Assembly (NCBI GenBank): GCA_942493375.1
Contig: OW818698.1
Coordinates: 4,340,001 to 4,404,000 of the forward strand
Reading direction: 5' to 3'
From: G942493375 sp942493375
GTDB lineage: Bacteria > Armatimonadota > UBA5829
DNA: 64,000 nt
Within the stretch, counting starts at the first letter, position 1. Each line of letters opens with the position of its first letter. Of the stretch, positions 16,118 through 24,239 are shown in pieces. The position numbers and the translations under genes were made by a program. The notes under the pieces are model-generated. The model was given only the letters and a program-made list of their open reading frames with translations. It ran no database searches and was not told where the DNA came from.

Positions 16118-17146
16118 ATGCGTATTATTTCGAAATTGGCTTTGCTGATGATTGTGGTTGTTGCGATTGTTGGTTGTGGGAAGAAGGAAGAACAGCAGAC
16201 ATCATCAGGACCGGCTGTACAGAGTACTAAGAAGATTACAGTGTGTATGATTCCTAAGAAAAAGGGAGTTCCTTATTTTACTTCCTGCTCAGATGGAGCT
16301 GCTGAGGCTGCTAAGGAACTGGGTGATGTTGATCTGATCTATGACGGCCCTACTGACGGATCTGCAGAGAAGGCTGCTGCGATGATCGAGAAGTGGACTC
16401 TGCAGGGAGTTGATGTGATTGCAGTCTCTCCGAATGACCCCAATGTTCTGGCTCCAGCATTGAAGGCTGCTAAAGACAAGGGGATAAAGGTTATATCCTG
16501 GGATGCAGATGCTCCTAAAGATACCAGAGAGTTTTTCGTAAATCAAGCTACTGCAGAGCAGATCGGGTCTGCGCTGGTAGATACGATGGCTAAGGACATA
16601 GGTGGAGCAACGCCTACCGGTAAGGTGGCTATTATTACAGCTACACTTACTGCAGCAAACCAGAATGAATGGATCAAGTATATGAAAGCCAGGCTGAAGA
16701 CTTATCCGAAGCTGGAATTGATTACTATTAAACCATCCAACGAAGACCAGAAGCTTGCATTCCAGACTGCTCAGGACCTTATGAAGACCTATCCGGACTT
16801 GAAAGGCATATTTGCAATCAGCTCTGTGGCCTTCCCTGGAGCTGCGGAAGCTGTGAAGCAGTCGGGTAAAGCGGGTAAAGTGATGGTAACAGGCCTTTCA
16901 ACTCCTAACGATATGAAAGCCTATGTGAACGATGGTACTGTGAAGTCGGTAATACTCTGGAATACAGTAGACCTTGGGTATTTGACTGTCCAGACAGCCC
17001 ATGCATTGGCTACAGGAAAACTGACTGCCGGAATGACAGAACTGGACGCCGGAAGGCTTGGAAAAAAGAAGATAGCAGGGGACAACGTCCTGCTTGGCGA
17101 TATCCTGGTTTTTAATAAAGAGAATATTGGGAAGTTTGATTTCTAG
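16118..17146 (+). CDS. Sugar ABC transporter substrate-binding lipoprotein (LsrB/RhaS-like)
   Basis: 342 aa periplasmic-binding-protein-like I lipoprotein. The start follows AAAAGGAG by seven bases. The signal ends in the lipobox AIVGC with Cys20 as the lipidated residue. The mature part follows the LsrB/RhaS pattern closely: VCMIPKKKGVPYFTSC, LIYDGPTDGSAEKAA, VIAVSPNDPNVLAPALK and VISWDADAP. It therefore probably binds a rhamnose-like sugar or autoinducer-2, and it is the likely partner of the ATPase and two permeases at 2942-6443. The two parts are separated by the TIR cassette and catabolic genes. A strong hairpin follows the stop. Confidence 0.88.
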   Translation: MRIISKLALLMIVVVAIVGCGKKEEQQTSSGPAVQSTKKITVCMIPKKKGVPYFTSCSDGAAEAAKELGDVDLIYDGPTDGSAEKAAAMIEKWTLQGVDVIAVSPNDPNVLAPALKAAKDKGIKVISWDADAPKDTREFFVNQATAEQIGSALVDTMAKDIGGATPTGKVAIITATLTAANQNEWIKYMKARLKTYPKLELITIKPSNEDQKLAFQTAQDLMKTYPDLKGIFAISSVAFPGAAEAVKQSGKAGKVMVTGLSTPNDMKAYVNDGTVKSVILWNTVDLGYLTVQTAHALATGKLTAGMTELDAGRLGKKKIAGDNVLLGDILVFNKENIGKFDF

Positions 17147-17161
17147 AATATGAATGAGTGT

Positions 17162-17187
17162 GGAGGCAGGCTGACGTGCCTACCTCC
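17162..17187 (+). terminator. Terminator hairpin after the binding-protein gene
   Basis: GGAGGCAGGC pairs with GCCTACCTCC (one mismatch) across a 6-nt loop, starting 15 nt after the stop codon. The T-run after it is short. Confidence 0.6.
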
Positions 17188-17206
17188 GTTTCAACGATTT
17201 CTCCTC

Positions 17207-17286
17207 TAGCCCGCATTATTCATGATTAACTCAGCTTTTGCCCCTACTGCCGGGCAAAAGCGAAGCTTGGTGAATAAAGCGGGTTA
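17207..17286. repeat. 80-bp nested palindrome, copy A
   Basis: Outer arms are CCCGCATTATTCA and TGAATAAAGCGGG. The inner arms GCTTTTGCCC and GGGCAAAAGC are perfect and flank CTACTGCC. The element begins TAG and ends TTA. Other copies are at 34664, 37406, 44239 and 44706, with reduced forms elsewhere. It looks like a REP/MITE-type element that folds as a long hairpin. Confidence 0.85.
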
Positions 17287-17357
17287 ATAGTCCTCAAATT
17301 CAATAGTTGTTTTTGGATATCAGATATATATTTATGCACTATAAGGTATAATGATAT

Positions 17358-17750
17358 TTGAGAACAAAATTGCCAAACACTAGTGTAGTGTTCTTTAAGA
17401 ACTCGAATGGATCAGTGCCAACCAAAGTATGGATTGATGAAGTAGTAGCGAAGCGCGACAGAAGAGCGGTTGCGAAACTGGCAGCACGTTTGAACATTCT
17501 ACGTAGCGAAGGACGAAGTGTAAGAAGGCCAGTAGCTGATTTTCTACAAAAAGGTATATATGAACTTAGGGCTGAATTTGGTGGTGTGAACTACAGATTA
17601 TTGTACTTTTATGTAGGTGATCAGGCTGTGATTTCTCATGGGTGCACTAAGGAAGCAGAGGTACCGTTACGGGAGATTGAGTTAGCTCTTCGTAACAGGG
17701 ATCTTTATGAATCTGATCCAGAAAGGTATACATATGATGGAGAGATCTGA
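17358..17750 (+). CDS. HigB/Gp49-type toxin of a toxin-antitoxin pair
   Basis: 130 aa; RelE-superfamily, phage Gp49/HigB-like ribosome-dependent mRNA nuclease fold. Key segments are VWIDEVVAKRDRRAVAKL, GIYELRAEFGGVNYRLLYFY and a conserved positively charged C-terminal half. The start is uncertain: TTG 17358 is the first possible codon after an in-frame stop, but a TATAAT sits at 17347-17352, so a GTG a few codons on may be used. The gene order is toxin first, then an Xre antitoxin overlapping by 17 nt, which is the HigBA arrangement. The tail after RDLYESD is a short polar extension that overlaps the antitoxin start. Confidence 0.82.
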   Translation: MRTKLPNTSVVFFKNSNGSVPTKVWIDEVVAKRDRRAVAKLAARLNILRSEGRSVRRPVADFLQKGIYELRAEFGGVNYRLLYFYVGDQAVISHGCTKEAEVPLREIELALRNRDLYESDPERYTYDGEI

Positions 17751-18102
17751 CAAAATCAAAACCACTGAGGTAATAACATCTTCTGACGCAGCTGACCTTA
17801 TGAATAAATGGTATGGTGGTGATTCGGAATGGGATCAGATGGTATTTGAAGAGGAGATAAAGGCCAGAATCGGTCAGAGAATATATGACCTCCGGACTGA
17901 AGCCAAATTGTCTCAGGCTAACCTGGCAAAAATGATTCATAAGACCCAGGCCATGGTTTCCAAGGTTGAAAACGGTGATTATAGTGGCGATTATTTTAGT
18001 CTGCTGCTCAAAGTGTGTTTTGTTCTGAAGAAAAAGATTGAAATCGGTGGTCCGGGAACGGTTTTGTCTGGTGACTCCGAATGCTGCGCCATAACTGTCT
18101 GA
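17734..18102 (+). CDS. HigA-type antitoxin, Xre-family HTH protein
   Basis: 122 aa. The start is ATG 17734, preceded by AGAAAGG; an in-frame ATG at 17707 lies inside the toxin gene without a site. The helix-turn-helix is LSQANLAKMIHKTQAMVSKVENG (written here as LSQANLAKM and VSKVENG, residues about 70-95). The first 55 residues are acidic and probably bind the toxin. It should neutralise the upstream toxin and repress the shared promoter. The four-residue end CCAITV is unusual in holding two adjacent cysteines. No further gene follows in the operon. Confidence 0.82.
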   Translation: MMERSDKIKTTEVITSSDAADLMNKWYGGDSEWDQMVFEEEIKARIGQRIYDLRTEAKLSQANLAKMIHKTQAMVSKVENGDYSGDYFSLLLKVCFVLKKKIEIGGPGTVLSGDSECCAITV

Positions 18103-18213
18103 CATTCAGCAGGTGCAAATATGTATCACTATTAACCGCCTAACCGATAGACTTACAACAATCAAATCCACGGAAGAAATCTTCACCCTCCATGTCTTCA
18201 TAGTAGTAATGAT

Positions 18214-18336
18214 AGTAACTGTTCAGTAATACTGAAAATTTGTCATCCTGAGGAACGAAGGATCTGCTTTTTCAGGATAGAAAAGCAGATCCTTCGTTCC
18301 TCAGGATGACAAATTCCAGAAACTCTTAACTGTTAC
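18214..18336. repeat. Long palindromic element, copy 1
   Basis: Arms of 35 bp match perfectly (18237-18271 with 18281-18315; core GTCATCCTGAGGAACGAAGG) around a 9-nt loop. An imperfect outer extension (AGTAACTGTTCAG with CTTAACTGTTACT) makes the whole about 123 bp. A close copy is at 52782-52902. It ends about 40 nt before the glycosidase start codon. Confidence 0.85.
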
Positions 18337-18379
18337 TATGGCTTACATGATCGTTCGCTTCATAAAGGGAGAAAACAAT

Positions 18380-21310
18380 ATGTTGTGCTACAGGCGAATA
18401 TTTTTGGCTGTTGGGATTGCGATGGCTGTGCTGTTTGTTGCATCGGTATTATTTGCTGATGTGAAAGATATCCCGGCATGGGAGGTGATGTCTCCGGAAA
18501 AACCTGTGCATGATATATGGCTGGATGATGAATCGTTTGTCGAACAACACGGGTGGAATATTATTGATCAGCCCAGTTGTTATGGGGGCAAGGAGCTTGT
18601 TTTAGATGGCAATATTGCAGGCGATCATACTGTCAAATATTTATTTGATGTAAATGTCGGTGGAGAATACCTGCTAAGTGTAGCTGGACAACCTGCAGGG
18701 ACAATGTGGTCATCACCTTTCTGGTATTCGATCGATGATGGCGCTTGGCAGCATGTGACGTCGGCTGCGTGTTCAAGTGTTCAGTGGGGAATATCCGGCG
18801 CTATATCCTGGATGAATCTGGCATTGGTCAATCTGTCCGAAGGAAAACATAGTTTCTCTATTAAAGTGAACGAATACAGGCACGACGGCAGTTATGCATA
18901 CATGATTGATGCGGTCTCCTTGCTCAAGGATCCATTCATCCGCTTGAAGCTTCCACCAATGCTGGCTACCGATCAGCCCGGTAATGTTTTTATACAATCC
19001 AGCAACACTGTATTTCATCTGAAGAATCCAGTCAGCGTCAAACCGATTAGCTGGCGTGTTGTTGATTGGCAGGGAAAAGAGAGTTGTAATGGGATTTGGG
19101 ACACTACTGGCCAACTGGTGCTGCCTAAGCTTCAGTTGGGGTATTATGCACTTCAGATCAAAGTGCCCGGTGAAACAGAGTGGGAGAGGGAAATCCCGTT
19201 TGCCCGGGTGGTTGATCCATCATCCAGAATGAAAACTCCCGATAGTCCGTATGCAGTGGACTGTGCGCAGAGTTGGTTTGGGTCTGCTGCTAATGCAGCC
19301 GGATTAAAGACACAGCCTTCAGATCCGATTAAGGTATTATCGGACCTTGAATATCTGGCTGGTGTTTCTGCAGTGAGAGACCGTTATATCTGGGATGAAT
19401 CTGTGCCCGGGAAAATACAATATCCACCAGTGTATGCTCAAACATCAGATACGCTGGCAGAATGCGGGATTCAAGTGACCCGAATGTTTCATAACGCTCC
19501 GGACTGGGCTTGCCTGGATAATGCACTAATACCTAAGGATCTGATTGCAGTCTACAGATTTTCCAAAGCATCGGCTGTAAAATATGCAAAGACGGTTTCT
19601 GCATGGGAGTTCTGGAACGAAGAAGATGCTGCTAGTCATCCAATTAGTGCCTGGGATTTTGCTGCGGTACAGAAAGCGGCATATCTTGGGTTTAAGGCAG
19701 GCAATCCGAAGGCAAATGTGCTGGTTGGCTCGAGTTGTGCTCATCCTGTTCCCAGATTTATGGATCTGTTGATGGAAAATGGAGCGGGGGAGTATTTTGA
19801 TACCTACAATTTCCATCTGTATACCGACCTTGACCAATACCCATTTGTAGTTAAGGATGAGTATGATCTCTTGAAACGTCACGGTGTTGGATACAAACCG
19901 ATGTGGATAACGGAGAACGGATTCTATAAAGGTGGATCGGGGAAGCCTCTTGTTGCCGGAAGCGTTTTGACCGAATATACACCTGATGAGGAGCGAAGCC
20001 AGGCTGAATATTTGATTAAGGCTCAGATTATTCTGCAATCTCTGGGAGTTGCTCGTGATTTCTCGTTTATTTTTCGCCCGTACAATGAGAACAATATAGT
20101 CTGGGGAATGCTGAGGTGGGATTATACACCAAAAATCGCGTATGCGGCTTTTGCCAATCTCACGGCTAAGCTGTCGGGATGCAGGTATCTGGGTGGAGTG
20201 AAGCTGGGAGCAGGTGTTCGGGGATTTCTATACAGTCAGCGGGACAAACGGCAGACTGTTGTGTATTGGTCTGATAAGGGCAATCGAACTATAAAGATAA
20301 ACAGCGGCAAGCCTGAATTGCGTGTAACAGACTTTGTGGGTCGAGATAAAGTGCTTGCAAACAACCACGGTAGTTTTACTCTTCAAGCTGGTAAATATCC
20401 TTCATATGTCTGCAATCTTACCGGGTTAAAGCCGCAGATCGATACTCGTATCGCTATTGTCGGGAAATCGAAGGTGAACCAGAAGAATGAGCTATCGGTA
20501 GTGCTTCAACTCTCCCTCAAACAGGGATTTTCAAACATCACCAAGAACATAGTCACTATCGACAGCAAGACATCGGGGCAGGTTGTAGTGAATGTTTATA
20601 ACTTCAGTGAGAAACCAAAACGTGGAAAACTGACCAGCCGCGGCAGTGGTTACTCTATTACTGGTTTACCTGACAACATTCTTGTACCACCAATGGATAA
20701 GGTTAGTATTCCGGTCCTGGTAAAGATGACTTCGAAATTCCTGGTTAAATTGCGGATTGGTGGAGAATTTGGTGGGAGGCAGATACTGCCGGTCTGTATG
20801 CAACTTTTACCATCGGATGCTCAAATAGATCCCACATTAAAAATGCACACAATATCAACTGTAGACCCAAAGCGTTGGTCGCATAACAGTTCCGGCAAGA
20901 TAGATATAACGGAAGACAAAGAAGAGAATGCAATACGAGTAGACCTGGAATTCCAACCTAACACAGACCATTGGGCTTATCCATCGTTTTCTCTGAAGCT
21001 GCCTGCTGAGAGTCTGATTGGGGCGGCGGGTGTGAGCTTTGAAATAAAATCCAAACGGATCGATCCAAGTGGATTTGCTACTGCCCTGCTGATGATCGGT
21101 ATGGATGAAAAAGTTGATGGAGGAGTTACGCATTATTTTCCATATACTCCGAAAACTGAATGGCAGACTGTCTATATATCTTTTGATGCGGATGCACCTG
21201 TTGCTTTCAATACAGGGGATATTAGACGACTAGCCATAGGAGCAAATCCGATCCAGAACGACTATGTGTATTGGATTAGGAATATTAAGGCATATTACAA
21301 AAAACGATAG
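18380..21310 (+). CDS. Secreted clan GH-A glycoside hydrolase, multidomain
   Basis: 976 aa. The start is ATG 18380 after GGGAGA; the upstream in-frame ATG lacks a site. The signal peptide ends at VLFA. Residues about 40-190 form a beta-sandwich module of the carbohydrate-binding kind. A second beta domain spans about 200-290. The TIM barrel spans about 300-620, with VSAWEFWNEED (E414 in the Asn-Glu acid/base motif) and WITENGF (E512, nucleophile), as in GH39/GH5-type enzymes. Residues about 640-976 are beta-rich accessory domains. It should cut a beta-linked polysaccharide outside the cell or in the periplasm. Exact family and substrate are not clear. Confidence 0.8.
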   Translation: MLCYRRIFLAVGIAMAVLFVASVLFADVKDIPAWEVMSPEKPVHDIWLDDESFVEQHGWNIIDQPSCYGGKELVLDGNIAGDHTVKYLFDVNVGGEYLLSVAGQPAGTMWSSPFWYSIDDGAWQHVTSAACSSVQWGISGAISWMNLALVNLSEGKHSFSIKVNEYRHDGSYAYMIDAVSLLKDPFIRLKLPPMLATDQPGNVFIQSSNTVFHLKNPVSVKPISWRVVDWQGKESCNGIWDTTGQLVLPKLQLGYYALQIKVPGETEWEREIPFARVVDPSSRMKTPDSPYAVDCAQSWFGSAANAAGLKTQPSDPIKVLSDLEYLAGVSAVRDRYIWDESVPGKIQYPPVYAQTSDTLAECGIQVTRMFHNAPDWACLDNALIPKDLIAVYRFSKASAVKYAKTVSAWEFWNEEDAASHPISAWDFAAVQKAAYLGFKAGNPKANVLVGSSCAHPVPRFMDLLMENGAGEYFDTYNFHLYTDLDQYPFVVKDEYDLLKRHGVGYKPMWITENGFYKGGSGKPLVAGSVLTEYTPDEERSQAEYLIKAQIILQSLGVARDFSFIFRPYNENNIVWGMLRWDYTPKIAYAAFANLTAKLSGCRYLGGVKLGAGVRGFLYSQRDKRQTVVYWSDKGNRTIKINSGKPELRVTDFVGRDKVLANNHGSFTLQAGKYPSYVCNLTGLKPQIDTRIAIVGKSKVNQKNELSVVLQLSLKQGFSNITKNIVTIDSKTSGQVVVNVYNFSEKPKRGKLTSRGSGYSITGLPDNILVPPMDKVSIPVLVKMTSKFLVKLRIGGEFGGRQILPVCMQLLPSDAQIDPTLKMHTISTVDPKRWSHNSSGKIDITEDKEENAIRVDLEFQPNTDHWAYPSFSLKLPAESLIGAAGVSFEIKSKRIDPSGFATALLMIGMDEKVDGGVTHYFPYTPKTEWQTVYISFDADAPVAFNTGDIRRLAIGANPIQNDYVYWIRNIKAYYKKR

Positions 21311-21332
21311 CAATTTTACCGATGTCGTGAGT

Positions 21333-21854
21333 TTATTTTGGTCCGGGTGCTATGTGTTTTGCTTTTAGAGCTTTGTCTATCGCGCTTTTTGTTTTTGTGA
21401 ATCCGGCTTTTGTGAATTCACTCTTCTGGAGTGAGCGGATGATTCCGTCTTTGTCTATGACTGTAACTACCGGGTGTTTGCTTGAGACTGAGTATGCTTT
21501 TGCTGTGCTTCCATTGAAATCCAGCATTAAGGGTTCACTGGTCAACTTTTTGATCTGTGATTTAGCAATCCACTTGCCTAAAGCCGGGACAGTGTGCAGG
21601 TCCAGAAGCCCGAGTGTGTGGATTTTGCTGCTGTATTTGGTTTTGAGGTTTTCCAGCCATGGGCCTACCAGTTTACCTGATTCCTGGTTAGCAGTCAGAA
21701 CAACTACCACGCTGCCTTTGAGTTTTGAAAGCTTCCAAACTTTACCGGATTGATCCTCCAGATTGAACTTAGCAGCACTCTTGCCAACGGTGAGTGCGCT
21801 GGCTGTGATGGAGAGAAGCAGGACTGCGGTTAATATGCAAGCAAAGAGTTTCAT
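21333..21854 (-). CDS. Secreted thioredoxin-fold (redoxin-like) protein without cysteines
   Basis: 173 aa. The signal peptide MKLFACILTAVLLLSITASA is followed by the AhpC/TSA-type opening GKSAAKFNLEDQSGKVWKLS. Where redoxins carry the active Cys or CxxC, this protein has VVLTANQESGK. The mature chain has no cysteine at all, so it cannot do thiol redox chemistry. The later HPVVTVIDKDGIIRSL strand-turn-strand is typical of the fold, and the Pro in KHPVVT is at the cis-Pro position. It may have a structural or binding role. The ribosome site is GGGGA. The gene converges on the glycosidase, leaving only 22 nt between the stops. Confidence 0.75.
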   Translation of the reverse strand: MKLFACILTAVLLLSITASALTVGKSAAKFNLEDQSGKVWKLSKLKGSVVVVLTANQESGKLVGPWLENLKTKYSSKIHTLGLLDLHTVPALGKWIAKSQIKKLTSEPLMLDFNGSTAKAYSVSSKHPVVTVIDKDGIIRSLQKSEFTKAGFTKTKSAIDKALKAKHIAPGPK

Positions 21855-22197
21855 GCCTATATAATCCCCTTATGTATTGAGTTTTACTCAGTAGTTGTGA
21901 ATACAAGCATTCATCAAGCCTTCCAGTTTTCCAGAACTACGGACAATAGTGTTGTGTATATGAGTTAAATCTTTATATCACTATTATATACAAATTCAGA
22001 TAAAGCGATATGCGATAATCTAAAACACATTATGGCAACTACTATCGTATCAATACGATGTGTTATATCCGCCAATATAGATTGTGGGCAGATTAATGAT
22101 TGACAAAGCATGATATAATAATGCCGTAATTAGTGTAGCACTAATGTGTAATCATCGGATGAACGTGAAAAGCGGTATTGCGCGAAAAATCAGTTAA
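21855..22197. other. AT-rich spacer between divergent genes
   Basis: About 340 nt of AT-rich DNA upstream of both the redoxin-like gene and the prepilin gene. It contains isolated TTGACA and TATAAT boxes (22100-22119), but their spacing is too short for one promoter. No gene or repeat is recognised. Confidence 0.4.
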
Positions 22198-22227
22198 TTG
22201 ACAACACACGGAATACATGGTATATTC
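22198..22227 (+). promoter_or_regulatory. Sigma-70-type promoter of the prepilin gene
   Basis: TTGACA (22198-22203) and TATATT (22222-22227) are separated by 18 bp and end about 30 nt before the prepilin start codon. Confidence 0.55.
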
Positions 22228-22258
22228 CGGTATTAGATCGTTTAAATGGAGTGTTATT

Positions 22259-22972
22259 ATGAAGCAACGAAAAGGTTTCACACTTATCGAACTGCTCGTA
22301 GTTATAGCAATTATTGCTATATTGGCAGCAATACTATTCCCTGTATTCGCTAAAGCAAGGGAAAAGGCAAGACAAACAACCTGTTTGAATAATATGAAGC
22401 AGATGTGTAATGCTGCAATGATGTATGTGCAGGATTATGATGAGACTTTTATGAATTCACTTCCTGGCTCTGAGCCAATCTGGCCTCATCAGTTGTATCC
22501 TTATATCAAAAGTTGGGGAGTCTTTAAATGTCCGAGTGTCTCAATTTGGTCTGCTCCTCAGGACTGGGGTGTATCAAACTTCCCAATGGGGCTTCCAAAT
22601 TACTGTTTCACATATCCTCTCTGGGATTGCAGAGACAATCGGGGTAATCTGCCAGGCACTAAAGCGCCCGATCCAGCAACCAATAGAGTACCTCCAACAA
22701 CTCTAGCTGAAATACCAGCTCCTTCGGAAAAACATATGTGCTTTGATTCAAATACTCTAATCGGAGGTATATCCGTATTCGCAACAACAGCCACGGTTTG
22801 TCGACAGACATTCTGTGATGATAACGTTGTAGCATCAGGTGGCACTATAACTAAATATGCTCCGCATAGCAACGGTGCGAATATTGGTTTCTGCGATGGG
22901 CATGCCAAATGGCAGAGTACCACTCAAATAGTAAATAATTGGGTATGGAAAAATACTCCAACAGCACAATAG
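22259..22972 (+). CDS. Type IV prepilin-like protein with H-x9-DG motif
   Basis: 237 aa. The start is set by GGAG seven bases upstream. The prepilin peptidase site is KG|FTLIE after residue 6, followed by one long hydrophobic helix (ELLVVIAIIAILAAILF). The helix continues into AKAREKARQTTCLNNMKQMC and VQDYDETF, typical of the expanded pseudopilin family in Armatimonadota and Planctomycetes. Near the end, HSNGANIGFCDG gives the H-x9-DG motif. Such proteins occur in large paralogous sets; their role (pseudopilus, adhesion or secreted structure) is largely unknown. It is the strongest taxonomic marker here. No pilus assembly genes are adjacent. Confidence 0.9.
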   Translation: MKQRKGFTLIELLVVIAIIAILAAILFPVFAKAREKARQTTCLNNMKQMCNAAMMYVQDYDETFMNSLPGSEPIWPHQLYPYIKSWGVFKCPSVSIWSAPQDWGVSNFPMGLPNYCFTYPLWDCRDNRGNLPGTKAPDPATNRVPPTTLAEIPAPSEKHMCFDSNTLIGGISVFATTATVCRQTFCDDNVVASGGTITKYAPHSNGANIGFCDGHAKWQSTTQIVNNWVWKNTPTAQ

Positions 22973-23072
22973 ACAAATAGAGTATTGCTAAGTGACAATT
23001 AGTCGTATGTTCCACCTTAAGGTCCCAGATGCCAAATTTGGGACCTTAAGGCATCTATCAGGATATACTACC

Positions 23073-23801
23073 TTAACTCCTCTTGATAGCAAATGTCACC
23101 ATAACCCCTACTGTTATCTTTTCCTCTCCTGGCTGGGCGAAGGTGCTGCTCATTGCGGTACCGGCATAAGTTTTTTTCAATCTGGGTGAATAATTCTCGT
23201 ATAGACTGTTATCTGGTATAGATTCTTCTACTCTGCTTATTGTGAGTAACTTGACTCCACCGGCTTCGGCTGCGGCTTGGGCTCTGACTTTTGCATCTTT
23301 AACAGCTTCTCCGAGTGCCTGGGCTTTGAGTTTGGCGGGGTCTGAGAATCTGAATCCTACTTGTCCGATGTTGGTGGCTCCGGCTGATATTGCTGCGTCT
23401 ATGGTTTTGCCGATATCTTTGACGTTACGGACAGTTACCCTGATGCTGTTTCTGACCCTGAAGAATGGTTTGCCTACCGGACGATAGCTGGGGTATCCGC
23501 TGTCTTTTCTGCCGGAGGATGCCTGGAAGTCTGTTGTGGCTATATCTTTGGTGTTTACTCCGGCTTTTGCCAGTGCGGCAGAGAGAACACTGCATTTCTC
23601 TGCATTGCTGTGGATGGCATTGGTGGAATTGTTGCTCGGGTCAGTTGTAACTACGGTTACCGAGAAGTCAGCAATGTCCGGTACGGACTTTGCGGTTCCC
23701 TGACCACTGAGAATTATCCCTTTCTCGATGACTTTGCTCTCGTTACAACCACATAGGGACATGATACAGATCAATAAAGCAACTACAGTTAGGTTACGCA
23801 T
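23073..23801 (-). CDS. SIMPL (DUF541) domain lipoprotein
   Basis: 242 aa. AGGAGG lies six bases before the start. The signal peptide MRNLTVVALLICIMSLCGC ends in a lipobox (LCGC), so it is probably a lipid-anchored periplasmic or outer-membrane protein. The mature chain matches the SIMPL pattern: SGQGTAKSVPDIADFSVTV, the long helix SNAEKCSVLSAALAKAGV, and DAKVRAQAAAEAGGVKL followed by a strand region. Family members (such as BP26 and YggE) form oligomeric rings and have been linked to oxidative-stress tolerance, but no biochemical activity is established. The gene stands alone between repeats. Confidence 0.85.
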   Translation of the reverse strand: MRNLTVVALLICIMSLCGCNESKVIEKGIILSGQGTAKSVPDIADFSVTVVTTDPSNNSTNAIHSNAEKCSVLSAALAKAGVNTKDIATTDFQASSGRKDSGYPSYRPVGKPFFRVRNSIRVTVRNVKDIGKTIDAAISAGATNIGQVGFRFSDPAKLKAQALGEAVKDAKVRAQAAAEAGGVKLLTISRVEESIPDNSLYENYSPRLKKTYAGTAMSSTFAQPGEEKITVGVMVTFAIKRS

Positions 23802-24239
23802 TTGTTCCTCCTGGATGCAGGCTTTAGGTTTCAGACTTTAGGAGGGAGCGGTTGTTAGTAACCGGCCTCCTGGAGATTAGCCTGCATTGTTCATGATTTG
23901 TTTAGTTTTTGTCTGATTAGTTTGCTCACATCCCCTTCCCCCGGGGAAAAGGGTGGACGCTTCGGCAGGGGTTGTGCATCGGCATCGGCGCTACGGGACG
24001 ATTGGTTGTTGTTGGCAGAAGCTGGTACCCCTTCGCTCTGATACCGATGCATTTATGAGTTGTTCAGGGAATCAATCCCCCTAACCCCCTCCTCCAAGGG
24101 GGAATGAGGTTGCATATTCCCTAGAGGGGAATTGGGCTGGCTTGAAGTCTGAAGCCTGTCCATTCCCCGCGCCCTCCGCGTCTCCGCGTCTCCGCGTGAT
24201 GTTTCCCTTCCTAAAGCCTAAAGTCTAACGCCTAAAGCC
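23802..24239. other. Repeat-filled spacer without genes
   Basis: Holds a decayed left end of the 80-bp palindrome family (AGCCTGCATTGTTCATGAT at about 23879), a run of CTCCGCGT units near 24175-24200, and CCTAAAGC-type units at both ends (about 23820 and 24212-24240). These are again short imperfect units of about 10 bp. The last run touches the stop codon of the alpha-2-macroglobulin gene. No coding sequence is seen. Confidence 0.6.

Noticed and set aside
16118..17146. Firm call as autoinducer-2 binding LsrB
   Set aside because: LsrB and RhaS share these motifs and no lsrFGK or rhamnose pathway genes adjoin it; the ligand is left open.
22100..22119. TTGACA and TATAAT boxes as a prepilin promoter
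   Set aside because: Only 8 bp apart, too close for one sigma-70 promoter; the pair at 22198-22227 has correct spacing.
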